Source: Bacillota bacterium (GTDB lineage Bacteria > Bacillota > Limnochordia > Darwinibacteriales > Darwinibacteriaceae). From it: DNA of 64,000 bases. The stretch lies in contig DUPN01000050.1 of NCBI GenBank assembly GCA_012838305.1, positions 19,962-83,961 of the forward strand, in the 5' to 3' direction. This document shows, piece after piece, positions 46,595-54,979 of this stretch. The number at the start of each line of letters is the position of its first letter. Within the stretch, counting starts at the first letter, position 1. The position numbers were made by a program, and so were the translations under genes. The notes under the pieces are model-generated. The model worked only from the letters and a program-made list of their open reading frames with translations. It did not search any database and was not told where the DNA came from.

Positions 46595-48688
46595 CTCCAA
46601 TGCCAAAAGGAGCATAGTAGACGATCCGAAACTCAAGCATGTGGCTGCGGCCACGACCCCAGAGTCGTTAAAGAAAAAGGCGGCCGTGGATCCGATAACC
46701 ACCCCCACAATGGCTTTCGCAGTGAGGGGGTGATTTTCTTTTAGCCAAAAAATGAACCGGGAGGGCCAAATAAAGCTCGCTCCTACTCCTACCAAAGCCA
46801 CAATGAGGGCATTGCTCCACTGGCTGTAACGGAGCAGCTTGATGTTCATGGCCACTTTGCGTGTGATAATCATCCACAGCGCGGCGGCGCCGTCACGCCG
46901 TACAAGCTCGACCGTCTGCCCGATGTGGGACTGCGTGCCTTGTGCATTGGAGCCGTCCACCACCATCAAGAGGCTCAAGACCGCTGCCATTGCCAGTACC
47001 AAGCATAAAATGGTACCTAGCCCCACCCTTCGCTCGGTCAAAGCCGTCCAGGTAGCTCCGAAACCAAAGACTGCACTGATTGCACCGCCCACATTTGTCC
47101 CCAGGGAAGGGACGGCAATTGTAAACAGCAAAGTCCCGAAGTAGAAAAGGCCCAGGACATTCCGCCAATGCCTTGGCCATGCGACCTTTTCCGCCAAAGT
47201 CGCCCAACCCATAATGGCCGAACCAACCAGAATCCCCATAAACTCGTTCCCTAGACCATAAAAGCGAGCACCGCCCAGGGGGTCGTACCCCAGAAAGGAG
47301 TAACGCATCAGCCAGCTGTCAAAGACTACATCAAAGCTGATCGTGACCGTGACAGCTAAAGATAGAAATCCAACTAAGACCAGTGACTGTACTCTGCGAA
47401 CGGACAAGATCACTACCCCAACAATCACGGCCAGGGCAGCCCAAGGATGACTGTTCCACAAAAGGAGGAACAAGGGTGCAGCCAGTAGGAGCAGCAGGCC
47501 AAGCTGCAGGAAGCGGACCGCCTTCGCTGGTAAGGAGGAAGCTACCACCAAAGATAACAACACTGCGGTGTAGATCAGAATCTGGGCAATCACCATCATC
47601 CGCAGAACCAAACCGCGGTACTGGGCCAGAAACCCTATTTTCTCCGCCATCTCACTGAGCCAGAGCTGCGCTTCCTTGTGCCCAAGAGGCTCTACAGAGG
47701 CCGGCCGCCCTATAAAGGACTGGTCATGGTCCACCCCCAGAAGCTCCAAAATGGTTGGGGCCAGATCCATATTGCAGATCAGGCCCGGCCAGCGTGTGGT
47801 GGCAGAGGTCAAGAGGCCCTCCTCTAATCCCCAGCACAGCACAGGAGTCAACGAATATCCCCGGTTCAACAAAGCCTGTGAGGGATAGGCACTTACCACC
47901 ATGACCGCTGTCCCTGGCCTGCGCCCTGCCAAGAGCCCCTGTACTAAGCCATAGGCCTCTCGAACCATGCGCTCTCGCAGCCTAGTTCTTTGTTCGGGAA
48001 GCAATTGGTCCTGGTACTGCTCGAAGCGGAAAGGATCCCCTAGGTCAACCACGACAAAAGGTTCCTCAGCCTGCTGTACTTCTCGGCCAAGTCGAGCATA
48101 GTCGGTACGGATACCATAGGGGTAAGCAGAATCGGCGAGGGTGAACTCCGACCCCACACTACCATGCCAGACCCTGCCCCAGGTATCCATGGCCACTAAG
48201 GCAGCCCAGCCGTGGGGGTCCAGTCCATCGCTGTTGCCCATTACCCTTACAGCCATGCCCGCCTCGCTCAAGGCCGATCCCAGAGCACCAGGCTCCACAA
48301 CATAGTTAGCAGGTTGCACAGCACGGATTTCAGCAATCCTAGGTTGAACTATGGAACTAGGCTCCAGACCGGTATGGCGGCTAAATAGCTGGTATCCCGG
48401 CTCCCCTTGGTAGAAGGCGGCAGCACCGGCTAGACCATTTGCTCTGGCACCAGCTCCTATGCTCAGATAGGCAGCGGTTAGGGCCTCCCCGCCAGCGGAG
48501 CGAGTATTGAGCCATGCCCACGCCGCAGGGCCATCTAACTGCATGCCTTGGATGTCCTCCCACGAGAGACCATGCCACAAGAGCAAAATGACTTGGTCCA
48601 CGCCTTCAGCACCAAAGACCGGTACCGCTTGGTTAAGGCAGGCGGCAAGTGTCAGACAAAGAAGCGCAACAAGAGGCCGCGACTTCAT
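46568..48688 (-). CDS. AlkP-superfamily-like extracytoplasmic domain fused to a polytopic membrane domain
   Basis: 706-residue protein with a Sec signal ('LVALLCLTLAACLNQAVPVFG'), an extracytoplasmic domain (about 28-345) and about ten TM helices (about 365-705). The soluble part resembles alkaline-phosphatase/sulfatase-fold proteins: 'VDQVILLLWHGLSWEDIQ' at the start, 'PGTAVMVVSAYPSQ' and 'NMDLAPTILELLGV' at the end. The usual nucleophile and full metal ligand set (DxDG, DHG) are not evident, so it may be inactive or divergent. The membrane part has a striking 'GARFYGLGNEFMGILVG'. Its ATG overlaps the stop of the GT4 glycosyltransferase gene, so the two probably work together on an envelope glycan. 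I do not know a characterised homologue. Confidence 0.75.
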   Translation of the reverse strand: MKSRPLVALLCLTLAACLNQAVPVFGAEGVDQVILLLWHGLSWEDIQGMQLDGPAAWAWLNTRSAGGEALTAAYLSIGAGARANGLAGAAAFYQGEPGYQLFSRHTGLEPSSIVQPRIAEIRAVQPANYVVEPGALGSALSEAGMAVRVMGNSDGLDPHGWAALVAMDTWGRVWHGSVGSEFTLADSAYPYGIRTDYARLGREVQQAEEPFVVVDLGDPFRFEQYQDQLLPEQRTRLRERMVREAYGLVQGLLAGRRPGTAVMVVSAYPSQALLNRGYSLTPVLCWGLEEGLLTSATTRWPGLICNMDLAPTILELLGVDHDQSFIGRPASVEPLGHKEAQLWLSEMAEKIGFLAQYRGLVLRMMVIAQILIYTAVLLSLVVASSLPAKAVRFLQLGLLLLLAAPLFLLLWNSHPWAALAVIVGVVILSVRRVQSLVLVGFLSLAVTVTISFDVVFDSWLMRYSFLGYDPLGGARFYGLGNEFMGILVGSAIMGWATLAEKVAWPRHWRNVLGLFYFGTLLFTIAVPSLGTNVGGAISAVFGFGATWTALTERRVGLGTILCLVLAMAAVLSLLMVVDGSNAQGTQSHIGQTVELVRRDGAAALWMIITRKVAMNIKLLRYSQWSNALIVALVGVGASFIWPSRFIFWLKENHPLTAKAIVGVVIGSTAAFFFNDSGVVAAATCLSFGSSTMLLLALELKHYFAPA

Positions 48689-49779
48689 GTCATCATTCCT
48701 TCATAGAGAGCCCTTGTGCAGCGAACCATACGGTCCTCGCCAAAAAAAGCGTCGACGCGCTCCCGGTTGTATTTGCCCATAGCCCTGGCCTTTTCTGGTT
48801 CTTTGAGTACATGGAGCAATGCCGCGGCCAATTCCGGGGCGCTTCCTGGCAACACCATGATGCCGCCACGACCAGGCACCACCGCCTCCCGCAGGGCGGG
48901 TAAGTCCGAGGCCACCACGGGCAGACGGCTGGCCATGGCTTCCAGCACACTGACATTAAACCCCTCGCTCAAACTCGGTAGAGCATAACAGTCCCAACCG
49001 GCCATTAAACTTGGCACATCATCGCGCCACCCCAAAAACAGGGCCCTGCCTTGCAGCCCCAGTCTTTGAGCATACTGCTCCAGTCTAGGGCGCTCGGGAC
49101 CATCTCCGACCACGACTAGGTGCAGTTTGGGCACGATTTTGGCAATCAACGAGACCGCTTCAAGGAGGGTGGCTATGCCCTTTCCCGGAATGAGACGGGC
49201 TACCGTTCCAACCACCTGATCATCGGGCTCGAGCCCTAACGGCAAACGTGATGCATCCATAGAAACGTTGCCGAACTCCTTGGAAGAGATTCCGTTATGA
49301 ATCGTGAGAACTTTATTTTCCGGCACAAAGGGAGTGATCTGCGAACGAACCGAATCGGAAACACTAATGATGGTGTTCATACCCCTAAACATCCAGCGTT
49401 GGACAAGGTTGGTTCCCCATTGGGCAAGGCGCGATGAACTTTGGGGTAAGGAATTATGAGCGGTGAACAAAAAGCAGGGATGCCGCATGGGCGCTAAGGC
49501 TGCGGCGGTAACCAAGGCCGCTTTGAGACCATGGGCATGCACAATATTGGCCTGCTCCTGTCTTAAGAGTCGTCTGAGGATCCTGCTGGCCGCGATGTCC
49601 CGCCGAAGGTGCAAACCATCTGCCAAATCCAGGGAGATAAACCGCCGGTCGCCAGCCCATTCCCGTAATGCGGCCGGCGCCACCACCACGATCTCCAGGT
49701 CGGGAATTCCGTTGAGCAGCTGCTTCAGATGATGCAGAATTCCCCCCTCCGCAGGACGAACCACCCAGATTATCTTCAT
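48685..49779 (-). CDS. GT4 family glycosyltransferase
   Basis: Retaining GT-B glycosyltransferase. The N-terminal Rossmann domain starts 'MKIIWVVRPAEGGILHHLKQLL'; the donor-binding half has 'VGTVARLIPGKGIATLLEA' and the EX7E motif in 'SEGFNVSVLEAMASRLPVVAS'. About 364 residues, cytoplasmic or membrane-associated. ATG 49779 after GGGGG is better than the ORF track start. It overlaps the AlkP-like membrane gene by ATGA, forming a two-gene unit, perhaps for a surface glycan or glycolipid. Confidence 0.88.
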   Translation of the reverse strand: MKIIWVVRPAEGGILHHLKQLLNGIPDLEIVVVAPAALREWAGDRRFISLDLADGLHLRRDIAASRILRRLLRQEQANIVHAHGLKAALVTAAALAPMRHPCFLFTAHNSLPQSSSRLAQWGTNLVQRWMFRGMNTIISVSDSVRSQITPFVPENKVLTIHNGISSKEFGNVSMDASRLPLGLEPDDQVVGTVARLIPGKGIATLLEAVSLIAKIVPKLHLVVVGDGPERPRLEQYAQRLGLQGRALFLGWRDDVPSLMAGWDCYALPSLSEGFNVSVLEAMASRLPVVASDLPALREAVVPGRGGIMVLPGSAPELAAALLHVLKEPEKARAMGKYNRERVDAFFGEDRMVRCTRALYEGMMT

Positions 49780-49864
49780 CAACTCGGCCCCCTTTGTCTC
49801 ATTTATTTTGGGCAAAATTTATGAATCAATACGGGGCATGCTACAGATAGAAGGGAGGGATCGG

Positions 49865-50287
49865 ATGCGCCGAGCAACGTTTATCACCCTTGTTGCAGTG
49901 GGTATCTTGGTGCTAGGTGCGAGGCTTTTGGTCAGCGACAGACTCCCCAGTGAGAATCCTCCAGGGACGGAGATACAGTTTGTGGAATACGGTCCATTCC
50001 ATAGGTTAAGTACGTCCAACTCACCCTTGTCTCCCATGCAAAGCGCTATTGACCGTGTTTCGGAAGCGGCTGTGCAAGGGCAATGGACAGAAGCGGCTCG
50101 AGCCGCAAGGGAGCTGGAGCAAGACTGGCGGGGACTGATTGTGCGGGGTGCGGCGAATCTCCAAACGGAGCAGGACATGGAGGCAGCCATGGAAAACCTC
50201 TACCTGAATGTGTGGAGCCAAGATGAGCAGGGCGTTCTGGCGGCGGCCCAGAAACTCACAGCCCTCCTGGGCCAGCTGGCGGAGTAA
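49865..50287 (+). CDS. DUF4363-like membrane-anchored small protein
   Basis: 140-residue protein with one N-terminal TM helix ('ATFITLVAVGILVLGARLL') and an extracytoplasmic helical domain ('AIDRVSEAAVQGQWTEAARAARELEQDW', 'AAMENLYLNVWSQDEQGVLAAAQKLTALL'). The layout resembles the DUF4363 family of Firmicutes, function unknown. ATG 49865 follows AAGGGAGGG; the track's longer start crosses the divergent GT gene. A strong hairpin ends it. Confidence 0.65.
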   Translation: MRRATFITLVAVGILVLGARLLVSDRLPSENPPGTEIQFVEYGPFHRLSTSNSPLSPMQSAIDRVSEAAVQGQWTEAARAARELEQDWRGLIVRGAANLQTEQDMEAAMENLYLNVWSQDEQGVLAAAQKLTALLGQLAE

Positions 50288-50315
50288 GAAAAGGGAGCAG
50301 CGGCTCCCTTTTAAT
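50288..50315. terminator. Terminator after the DUF4363-like gene
   Basis: AAAAGGGAGC-AGC-GGCTCCCTTTT, A- and T-flanked, usable on both strands between convergent genes. Confidence 0.85.
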
Positions 50316-50318
50316 CTA

Positions 50319-50537
50319 TCAGTTCTGTTCTGGGTTCTCTGGATTCTGTTTGCTTTGACGTTTCTCCCGCTCACTCTGCTGCTGAGCCTGCTGCTGCTGT
50401 CTTTTGTGCACCTCTAGATGGCGATTCGCCAGCTCTTCGGCAGTCTCATAAAAATGGTTAGCGTTGACTAAGCCAGCCGCCTTTTGATTGTGGGGTCGAT
50501 TCTGTGGATTTTTCTTCTTCTTTTTGTCTGGCGACAC
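50319..50537 (-). CDS. Small Lys/Gln-rich hypothetical protein
   Basis: About 72 residues, very hydrophilic: a Lys-rich N-terminus ('DKKKKKNPQNRPHNQ'), a short conserved-looking core ('AAGLVNANHFYETAEELANRHLEVHK') and a Gln/Glu-rich tail. No TM or signal. GTG 50537 lies about 11 bases after AAGGAGG; the track's GTG 50549 is inside the Shine-Dalgarno. It might be a small nucleic-acid-binding or spore protein, but I see no motif that decides. The clear ribosome-binding site and flanking terminator support a real gene. Confidence 0.5.
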   Translation of the reverse strand: MSPDKKKKKNPQNRPHNQKAAGLVNANHFYETAEELANRHLEVHKRQQQQAQQQSEREKRQSKQNPENPEQN

Positions 50538-50633
50538 TTCTTCGAGCACCTCCTTCTTCCCTAGTATGGACGAAGGAGTTTTGATTTATGATGCCGAATT
50601 TCAGGTGTAGACCATCATGGAGGAGGCACGGAA

Positions 50634-51521
50634 ATGAGCGTAGCCATCGTCGCTAATCCCCTAGCGGGCAGAGGTCGGGGCGCAAAAATTGCACAGGCAA
50701 CCAAAGAGCTCCTGACCGCTCAAAAGGTGGATTTTCAGCTACTCTTCACAGAACACCCCGGACATGCCATCGAGTTGGCACACGAGGCCAGCAAGAACCA
50801 CGAACTGGTTGCCGCTTTGGGAGGAGACGGAACTTGCAGAGAAGTTCTGGAGGGAATCTGGACCAGTTCCGCTACATTAGGCATTATCCCGGGAGGCACA
50901 GGCAATGACTACGCCAGAGGCTTGGGCGTGCCCAGACAGATTGAACCTGCCCTTGAGGCCTTGCTGCAGGGCCAAGAGGTCGCACTTGACGTAGGACTAG
51001 AAAATGAAACCGTCTTTGGACAAATGGCCTCCATCGGATTTTCCGCCGACGTCTTGGAACATGTGAACAACAACCGCGATGGGTTCTGGAAAGGATCCGC
51101 CGCATTCTTGGCGGGGGTTGTGGCCACCCTGCGAAATTTGCGCACATATGCTGTGAAAATTAACTTGGACGGGACTGTTCTGGAAAAAGAAGTGATCGCC
51201 CTCTTTGCGTTGAACATGCCCTATGGAGGAGGGGGCATGAACTTCGCCCCGGAAGCCCGCTATGACAGCGGCCATTTCCACCTGCTGTTCATCGAAAAGA
51301 TTTCCAAAATGGAGTTCGCCGTCACGCTGCCGAAGATCTATCCAGGGAAGCACATTACACACCCTGCTGTTACCATCTTAACAGGAAAGGAGATCACCAT
51401 TGAAGGCGATCCCCTGCCCATCATGATTGATGGAGACATTTTTCCAGCCAGGCCCTTTCATGCCAAGATCGTACCTCAGGCGGTAAGGGTGCGAATCCCA
51501 ATAGCAACCCCAGCTCTTTAG
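50634..51521 (+). CDS. Diacylglycerol/lipid kinase family protein (DagK/YegS-like)
   Basis: Lipid kinase of the DAGK catalytic family. The N-terminal nucleotide domain has 'VAIVANPLAGRGRGAKIAQ' and the GGDGT motif in 'AALGGDGTCREVLEG', then 'GIIPGGTGNDYARGL'. The C-terminal beta domain includes 'NMPYGGGGMNFAPEA' and 'IDGDIFPARPF'. 295 residues, cytosolic. Likely phosphorylates diacylglycerol or a related lipid, recycling it to phosphatidate. ATG after GGAGGCACGGAA. Monocistronic with a strong terminator. Confidence 0.9.
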   Translation: MSVAIVANPLAGRGRGAKIAQATKELLTAQKVDFQLLFTEHPGHAIELAHEASKNHELVAALGGDGTCREVLEGIWTSSATLGIIPGGTGNDYARGLGVPRQIEPALEALLQGQEVALDVGLENETVFGQMASIGFSADVLEHVNNNRDGFWKGSAAFLAGVVATLRNLRTYAVKINLDGTVLEKEVIALFALNMPYGGGGMNFAPEARYDSGHFHLLFIEKISKMEFAVTLPKIYPGKHITHPAVTILTGKEITIEGDPLPIMIDGDIFPARPFHAKIVPQAVRVRIPIATPAL

Positions 51522-51534
51522 GCTGGGGTTTTTT
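51506..51534. terminator. Terminator between the lipid kinase and kbl
   Basis: AACCCCAGC-TCTTTAG-GCTGGGGTT followed by TTTT; the kinase stop codon lies in the loop. Also A-flanked for the convergent kbl. Confidence 0.88.
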
Positions 51535-51537
51535 ATA

Positions 51538-52710
51538 CTAGATGATTCCCAACTTCCTTCCCACCTTGGCAAAGGTATCCAGTGCGAACTGCAGGTCATC
51601 TTTGTTGTGCGCTGCGGTCACTATGGTACGTACCCGCGCCTTGCCTCTGGGTACTGTGGGGAAGGCCAATCCCTGAGCAAACACTCCGCCCTCAAAGAGG
51701 TCATCGGCCAACTGCATCGCCTTACGCTCGTCGCCTACGATCACTGGGATAATCGGCGTTGCACTCACTCCGGTATCGAATCCAAGGGCACTTAGCCCCT
51801 CACGGAAAAACTCGGCATTATTCCAGAGCGCCTCAATAAGCTCTGGTTTTTCGATCAGGAGATCAACGGCGGCCATTCCTGCGGCAGTCACTGCAGGTGT
51901 AAGGGAGGTGCTGAAAAGCACGGGTCTTGCCCTTTGAACCAGATAGTCGATGAGCTTCTGGGGCCCGGCCACATAGCCGCCTAACACTCCAATGGCTTTG
52001 GACAAAGTACCCACTTGAATGTCCACCTGACCGTGGAGATCATAGTGATCGACTGTGCCTCTTCCGTTCCGGCCTAAAACCCCACTGGCATGCGCATCAT
52101 CCACCATGACAATGGCGCCGAACTCCTTGGCCAACTTGACCAGTTCATCCAGTGGTGCGATATCGCCATCCATGGAAAACACACCGTCTGTCACTACGAT
52201 GGTGCGACGTCCTTCCGCTTCTTGGAGAACAGCTCGCAGTCCATCCATGTCAGCATGGGGAAAAACCTTAATCTGGGCGCGGCTGAGGCGAGAACCATCG
52301 ATAATGCTGGCATGGTTGAGCTCGTCGCTAACGATGACATCCTCACGACCCATAATACAACTGACCGTACCTGAGTTTGCAGTAAATCCCGATTGGAAGA
52401 TCAAGCATGCCTCCACGTTCTTGAACTTGGCCAGTTTATGTTCAAATTCTTTGTGTAGATCCATTTGCCCAGCAATGGTACGAACTGCACCTGACCCTAC
52501 CCCTAGTTTCTCCGTCGCTTTAATCGCTGCTTCGATTAAGCGGGGATGATTTGCCAGCCCAAGGTAGTTATTGGAGGACAGGTTGACCACGGATTTTCCA
52601 TCATAGACACAGCGGGGCTTCTGCTCACCGGTGAGGGTGCGCGGTTGGCGATACAAACCTTGATCCTTCAGATTTTGAAGCTCTTCTTCCAAGAAACGCA
52701 GTGCATCCAC
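51538..52710 (-). CDS. kbl: Glycine C-acetyltransferase (2-amino-3-ketobutyrate CoA ligase)
   Basis: PLP enzyme that cleaves 2-amino-3-ketobutyrate with CoA to glycine and acetyl-CoA. Alpha-oxoamine synthase fold with 'NLSSNNYLGLANHPRL', 'GSGAVRTIAGQMDLHKEFE', 'VDDAHASGVLG' and the PLP Lys in 'VGTLSKAIGVLGGYV'. 390 residues. GTG 52710 shares one base with the tdh stop (TAGTG) and lies 9 bases after GGGAG. With tdh it makes the complete two-step threonine-to-glycine route; 8-amino-7-oxononanoate synthase is a related family but the tdh link makes Kbl the clear call. Confidence 0.96.
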   Translation of the reverse strand: MDALRFLEEELQNLKDQGLYRQPRTLTGEQKPRCVYDGKSVVNLSSNNYLGLANHPRLIEAAIKATEKLGVGSGAVRTIAGQMDLHKEFEHKLAKFKNVEACLIFQSGFTANSGTVSCIMGREDVIVSDELNHASIIDGSRLSRAQIKVFPHADMDGLRAVLQEAEGRRTIVVTDGVFSMDGDIAPLDELVKLAKEFGAIVMVDDAHASGVLGRNGRGTVDHYDLHGQVDIQVGTLSKAIGVLGGYVAGPQKLIDYLVQRARPVLFSTSLTPAVTAAGMAAVDLLIEKPELIEALWNNAEFFREGLSALGFDTGVSATPIIPVIVGDERKAMQLADDLFEGGVFAQGLAFPTVPRGKARVRTIVTAAHNKDDLQFALDTFAKVGRKLGII

Positions 52711-53762
52711 TACAATTCACTCCCATCTGGATAAATGACAACCTTTCCGCACTGACCAGCCTTCATCAGCTCAAAACCCTCTCCAATACGTTCGAAGGGT
52801 AGACGATGGGTGATCAATGGGGTGAGGTCCAGCCCGCTTTCGAGGAGGGCCTGACCCTGGTACCAGGTTTCAAACATTTTTCGGCCATTGATGCCAAGTA
52901 CGGTAGCACCCTTAAACACAATAGCGGTGGCAAGATCCATCGTAATTGGCTTCGATGGAATGCCCAAAAGCGATGCGGTTCCTCCATTGGCCAAGCACTT
53001 GAAAGCATCATTGATGGCCGTTTCACTGCCAGACATCTCCAAAAGAACGTCAATACCGGCGCCCTTGGTGATGGCGAAAACCTCCGAACAGAGATCCTCG
53101 GTACGAACATCAATGGTTGCATCGGCTCCGAATTGTCGGGCCAAATCCAGGCGATAACCGCTCACGTCCGAGCAGATTACCCTCTTGGCCCCTGCCTTTT
53201 TGGCAATGGGAATAGACGCCAAACCAATGGGTCCAACGCCGGTAATTAAGACCTCCGCACCCACCAAATCGCAGGCCAAAGCTGTATGGACTGCGTTCCC
53301 GTAAGGATCCTGAATAGCGGCAACTTCGGGATTGACATCATAGTCCCACACCCATAGGTTTTCGTACGGAACGGTGACGTATTCGGCAAAACAACCGTCT
53401 CGATCGACACCAACAATCTTGACTTGCTGACAAATGTGTCCCCGGCCAGTGCGGCAGAAACGGCACACTCCACAGGTGAAATGGGTTTCAACGGAGACAA
53501 AGTCGCCCTCTTTGACGCCCTTCACTCCGGTCCCCAGCGCTACTACATCCCCGCAGAATTCGTGGCCGAAAATCAGAGGCGGAGTAATACGGTTCTGTGC
53601 CCACTGATCCCAAGAGTAGATGTGCACATCCGTACCGCAAATTGCGCTAACCCGCACTTTCACCAACACTTCGCCCGCCTGTGGCGTTGGTATGGGGGCT
53701 TCAATCAGCTTGAAACCTGCGGCAGCCTCGGTTTTGGCCACAGCCTTCATCGTCTTTGACAT
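52710..53762 (-). CDS. tdh: L-threonine 3-dehydrogenase
   Basis: Zinc- and NAD-dependent oxidation of threonine to 2-amino-3-ketobutyrate. Medium-chain dehydrogenase with the catalytic Zn site 'SAICGTDVHIYSWDQWAQ' and 'GHEFCGDVVALG', structural Zn cysteines in 'CGVCRFCRTGRGHICQ' and the NAD fold 'VLITGVGPIGLASIPIA'. About 350 residues. The ORF track start is 45 codons early; ATG 53762 follows GGAGGGG. The 'HIYSWDQWAQ' string is characteristic of Tdh. Co-transcribed with kbl. Confidence 0.97.
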   Translation of the reverse strand: MSKTMKAVAKTEAAAGFKLIEAPIPTPQAGEVLVKVRVSAICGTDVHIYSWDQWAQNRITPPLIFGHEFCGDVVALGTGVKGVKEGDFVSVETHFTCGVCRFCRTGRGHICQQVKIVGVDRDGCFAEYVTVPYENLWVWDYDVNPEVAAIQDPYGNAVHTALACDLVGAEVLITGVGPIGLASIPIAKKAGAKRVICSDVSGYRLDLARQFGADATIDVRTEDLCSEVFAITKGAGIDVLLEMSGSETAINDAFKCLANGGTASLLGIPSKPITMDLATAIVFKGATVLGINGRKMFETWYQGQALLESGLDLTPLITHRLPFERIGEGFELMKAGQCGKVVIYPDGSEL

Positions 53763-53894
53763 AGATGCTACCCCTCCAAAATGAGACAATTTCCCCTTCG
53801 TGCATTTCTTCCATTCCTGCTCCGATTTATCCTGCCAATCCCTAAAGGAATTGTCTGCTATCCGCTCTTTTTCGCCAACAGAAAAGGAGGCGAT

Positions 53895-53918
53895 CAAAAA
53901 AGCAGCCCCTCGGCTGCT
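53895..53918 (-). terminator. Terminator of the four-tRNA transcript
   Basis: Minus strand AGCAGCC-GAGG-GGCTGCT followed by TTTTTT, just after tRNA-His. Confidence 0.88.
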
Positions 53919-53929
53919 CCAGTTTCAAA

Positions 53930-54007
53930 TGGGGTGAGTAACCGGATTCGAACCGGCGACCTCCAGGGCCACAACCTGGCGCTCTAACCAACTGAGCTAT
54001 ACCCACC
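53930..54007 (-). tRNA. tRNA-His (anticodon GTG)
   Basis: Minus strand GGTGGGTATAGCTCAGTTGG..., anticodon stem-loop CCAGG-TTGTGGC-CCTGG gives GTG. The extra 5' G (position -1) opposite the discriminator C is typical of tRNA-His. Encoded CCA. Last of four tRNAs. Confidence 0.97.
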
Positions 54008-54015
54008 GTTTTGCT

Positions 54016-54091
54016 TGGTGCGCCTGGCAGGAATCGAACCTGCGGCACTCGGATTAGAAGTCCGATGCTCTATCCCCTGAGCTACAGGCGC
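54016..54091 (-). tRNA. tRNA-Arg (anticodon TCT)
   Basis: Minus strand GCGCCTGTAGCTCAGGGG..., anticodon stem-loop CGGA-CTTCTAA-TCCG gives TCT. T-arm CAGGTTCGATTCCTG, acceptor CAGGCGC, discriminator A, encoded CCA. Confidence 0.97.
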
Positions 54092-54108
54092 CTCTTGTTA
54101 GCTAGGAA

Positions 54109-54182
54109 TGGAGCGGGTGATGAGAATCGAACTCACATAGCCGGCTTGGAAGGCCGGTGCTCTACCATTGAGCTACACCCGC
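54109..54182 (-). tRNA. tRNA-Gly (anticodon TCC)
   Basis: Minus strand GCGGGTGTAGCTCAATGG..., anticodon stem-loop CCGGC-CTTCCAA-GCCGG gives TCC. T-arm TGAGTTCGATTCTCA, acceptor CACCCGC, discriminator T, encoded CCA. Confidence 0.97.
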
Positions 54183-54190
54183 ACGATACA

Positions 54191-54268
54191 TGGTCGGGGC
54201 GAGAGGATTTGAACCTCCGGCCTCCTGCTCCCAAGGCAGGCGCGCTAGCCAAACTGCGCCACGCCCCG
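54191..54268 (-). tRNA. tRNA-Pro (anticodon TGG)
   Basis: Minus strand CGGGGCGTGGCGCAGTTTGG..., anticodon stem-loop CCTGC-CTTGGGA-GCAGG gives TGG. T-arm GGAGGTTCAAATCCTC, acceptor CGCCCCG, discriminator A, encoded CCA. First of the four. Confidence 0.97.
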
Positions 54269-54281
54269 ACTGACAATGTCA

Positions 54282-54311
54282 ATCTTACCATACAAATCTA
54301 ATCTGTGTCAA
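54282..54311 (-). promoter_or_regulatory. Promoter of the tRNA-Pro-Gly-Arg-His operon
   Basis: Minus strand TTGACA (54311-54306), 18-base spacer, TAAGAT (54287-54282), 14 bases before tRNA-Pro. Confidence 0.7.
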
Positions 54312-54332
54312 CTGCAATTCTGTGAATGGGAA

Positions 54333-54372
54333 GGGGTCGTACCCCCTGGAAGAAAATGGGGGGTACGACCCC
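54333..54372. repeat. Perfect 14-base inverted repeat after rdgB
   Basis: GGGGTCGTACCCCC and GGGGGTACGACCCC around a 12-base A-rich loop. Each arm is itself nearly palindromic (GGGGTCGTACCCC). It begins four bases after the rdgB stop, has no T-run on either strand, and could be a REP-like dispersed hairpin or a transcript 3' end. Confidence 0.7.
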
Positions 54373-54376
54373 CATT

Positions 54377-54979
54377 TCAAACTAACCTGCGAATCGGTTC
54401 GAGTATGCCCCGCATGGCGCGGTAGCGATGGCTGATCGTGTTTTTCACCTCGGGTTGAAGTTCAGCCATGGTCTGCCCCAGCTCCGGTAGGAAAAATAGG
54501 GGATCATAGCCGAAACCCCCGCGGCCCCTGGGCTCAAAGAGGATCACACCGCGGCAAATCCCCTCTGAAAACTGTACCTCTCCTTGTGGTGCGGCTAGAG
54601 CAATCACACAGCGAAACTGCGCCCCCCGCTCCGCGAGGGGTAGGCCCGCGAGCTTGTGCAAGAGCAGCTCATTGTTGCGCCCATCGCTCACCGGTTCCCC
54701 GGCGAAACGCGCCGAATATACCCCTGGCGCTCCCCCGAGGGCATCTACCTCCAGTCCTGAATCATCGGCCAGGACAAGCTCCCCCGTTAGCCCAGCGATT
54801 TCCAGCGCCTTTTTCTTCGCATTGTCTTGAAAGGTCTCGCCGTCTTCGAGCACCGGGGGATAGTCTCCCATCTCAGGCAAGCCCAGAACCTGCAAATTCA
54901 GATGGGCTGTTATCGCTTTAATTTCCTCAATTTTATGCTGATTGTGGCTGGCGACCACCAAACGTCTTGTGACCATCAC
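54377..54979 (-). CDS. rdgB: XTP/dITP diphosphatase (RdgB/HAM1)
   Basis: Removes non-canonical purine triphosphates. Family signatures are '[16 protein letters not shown]', '[25 protein letters not shown]' and '[15 protein letters not shown]', ending with '[13 protein letters not shown]'. 200 residues. GTG 54979 overlaps the rph stop; ATG 54976 is adjacent. The gerM-rph-rdgB linkage is also seen in B. subtilis. Last gene of the murI-murD operon. Confidence 0.96.
   Translation of the reverse strand: MMVTRRLVVASHNQHKIEEIKAITAHLNLQVLGLPEMGDYPPVLEDGETFQDNAKKKALEIAGLTGELVLADDSGLEVDALGGAPGVYSARFAGEPVSDGRNNELLLHKLAGLPLAERGAQFRCVIALAAPQGEVQFSEGICRGVILFEPRGRGGFGYDPLFFLPELGQTMAELQPEVKNTISHRYRAMRGILEPIRRLV

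Noticed and set aside
54011-54301. 96-residue plus ORF
   Set aside because: Lies across the tRNA-Arg, tRNA-Gly and tRNA-Pro genes on the opposite strand.
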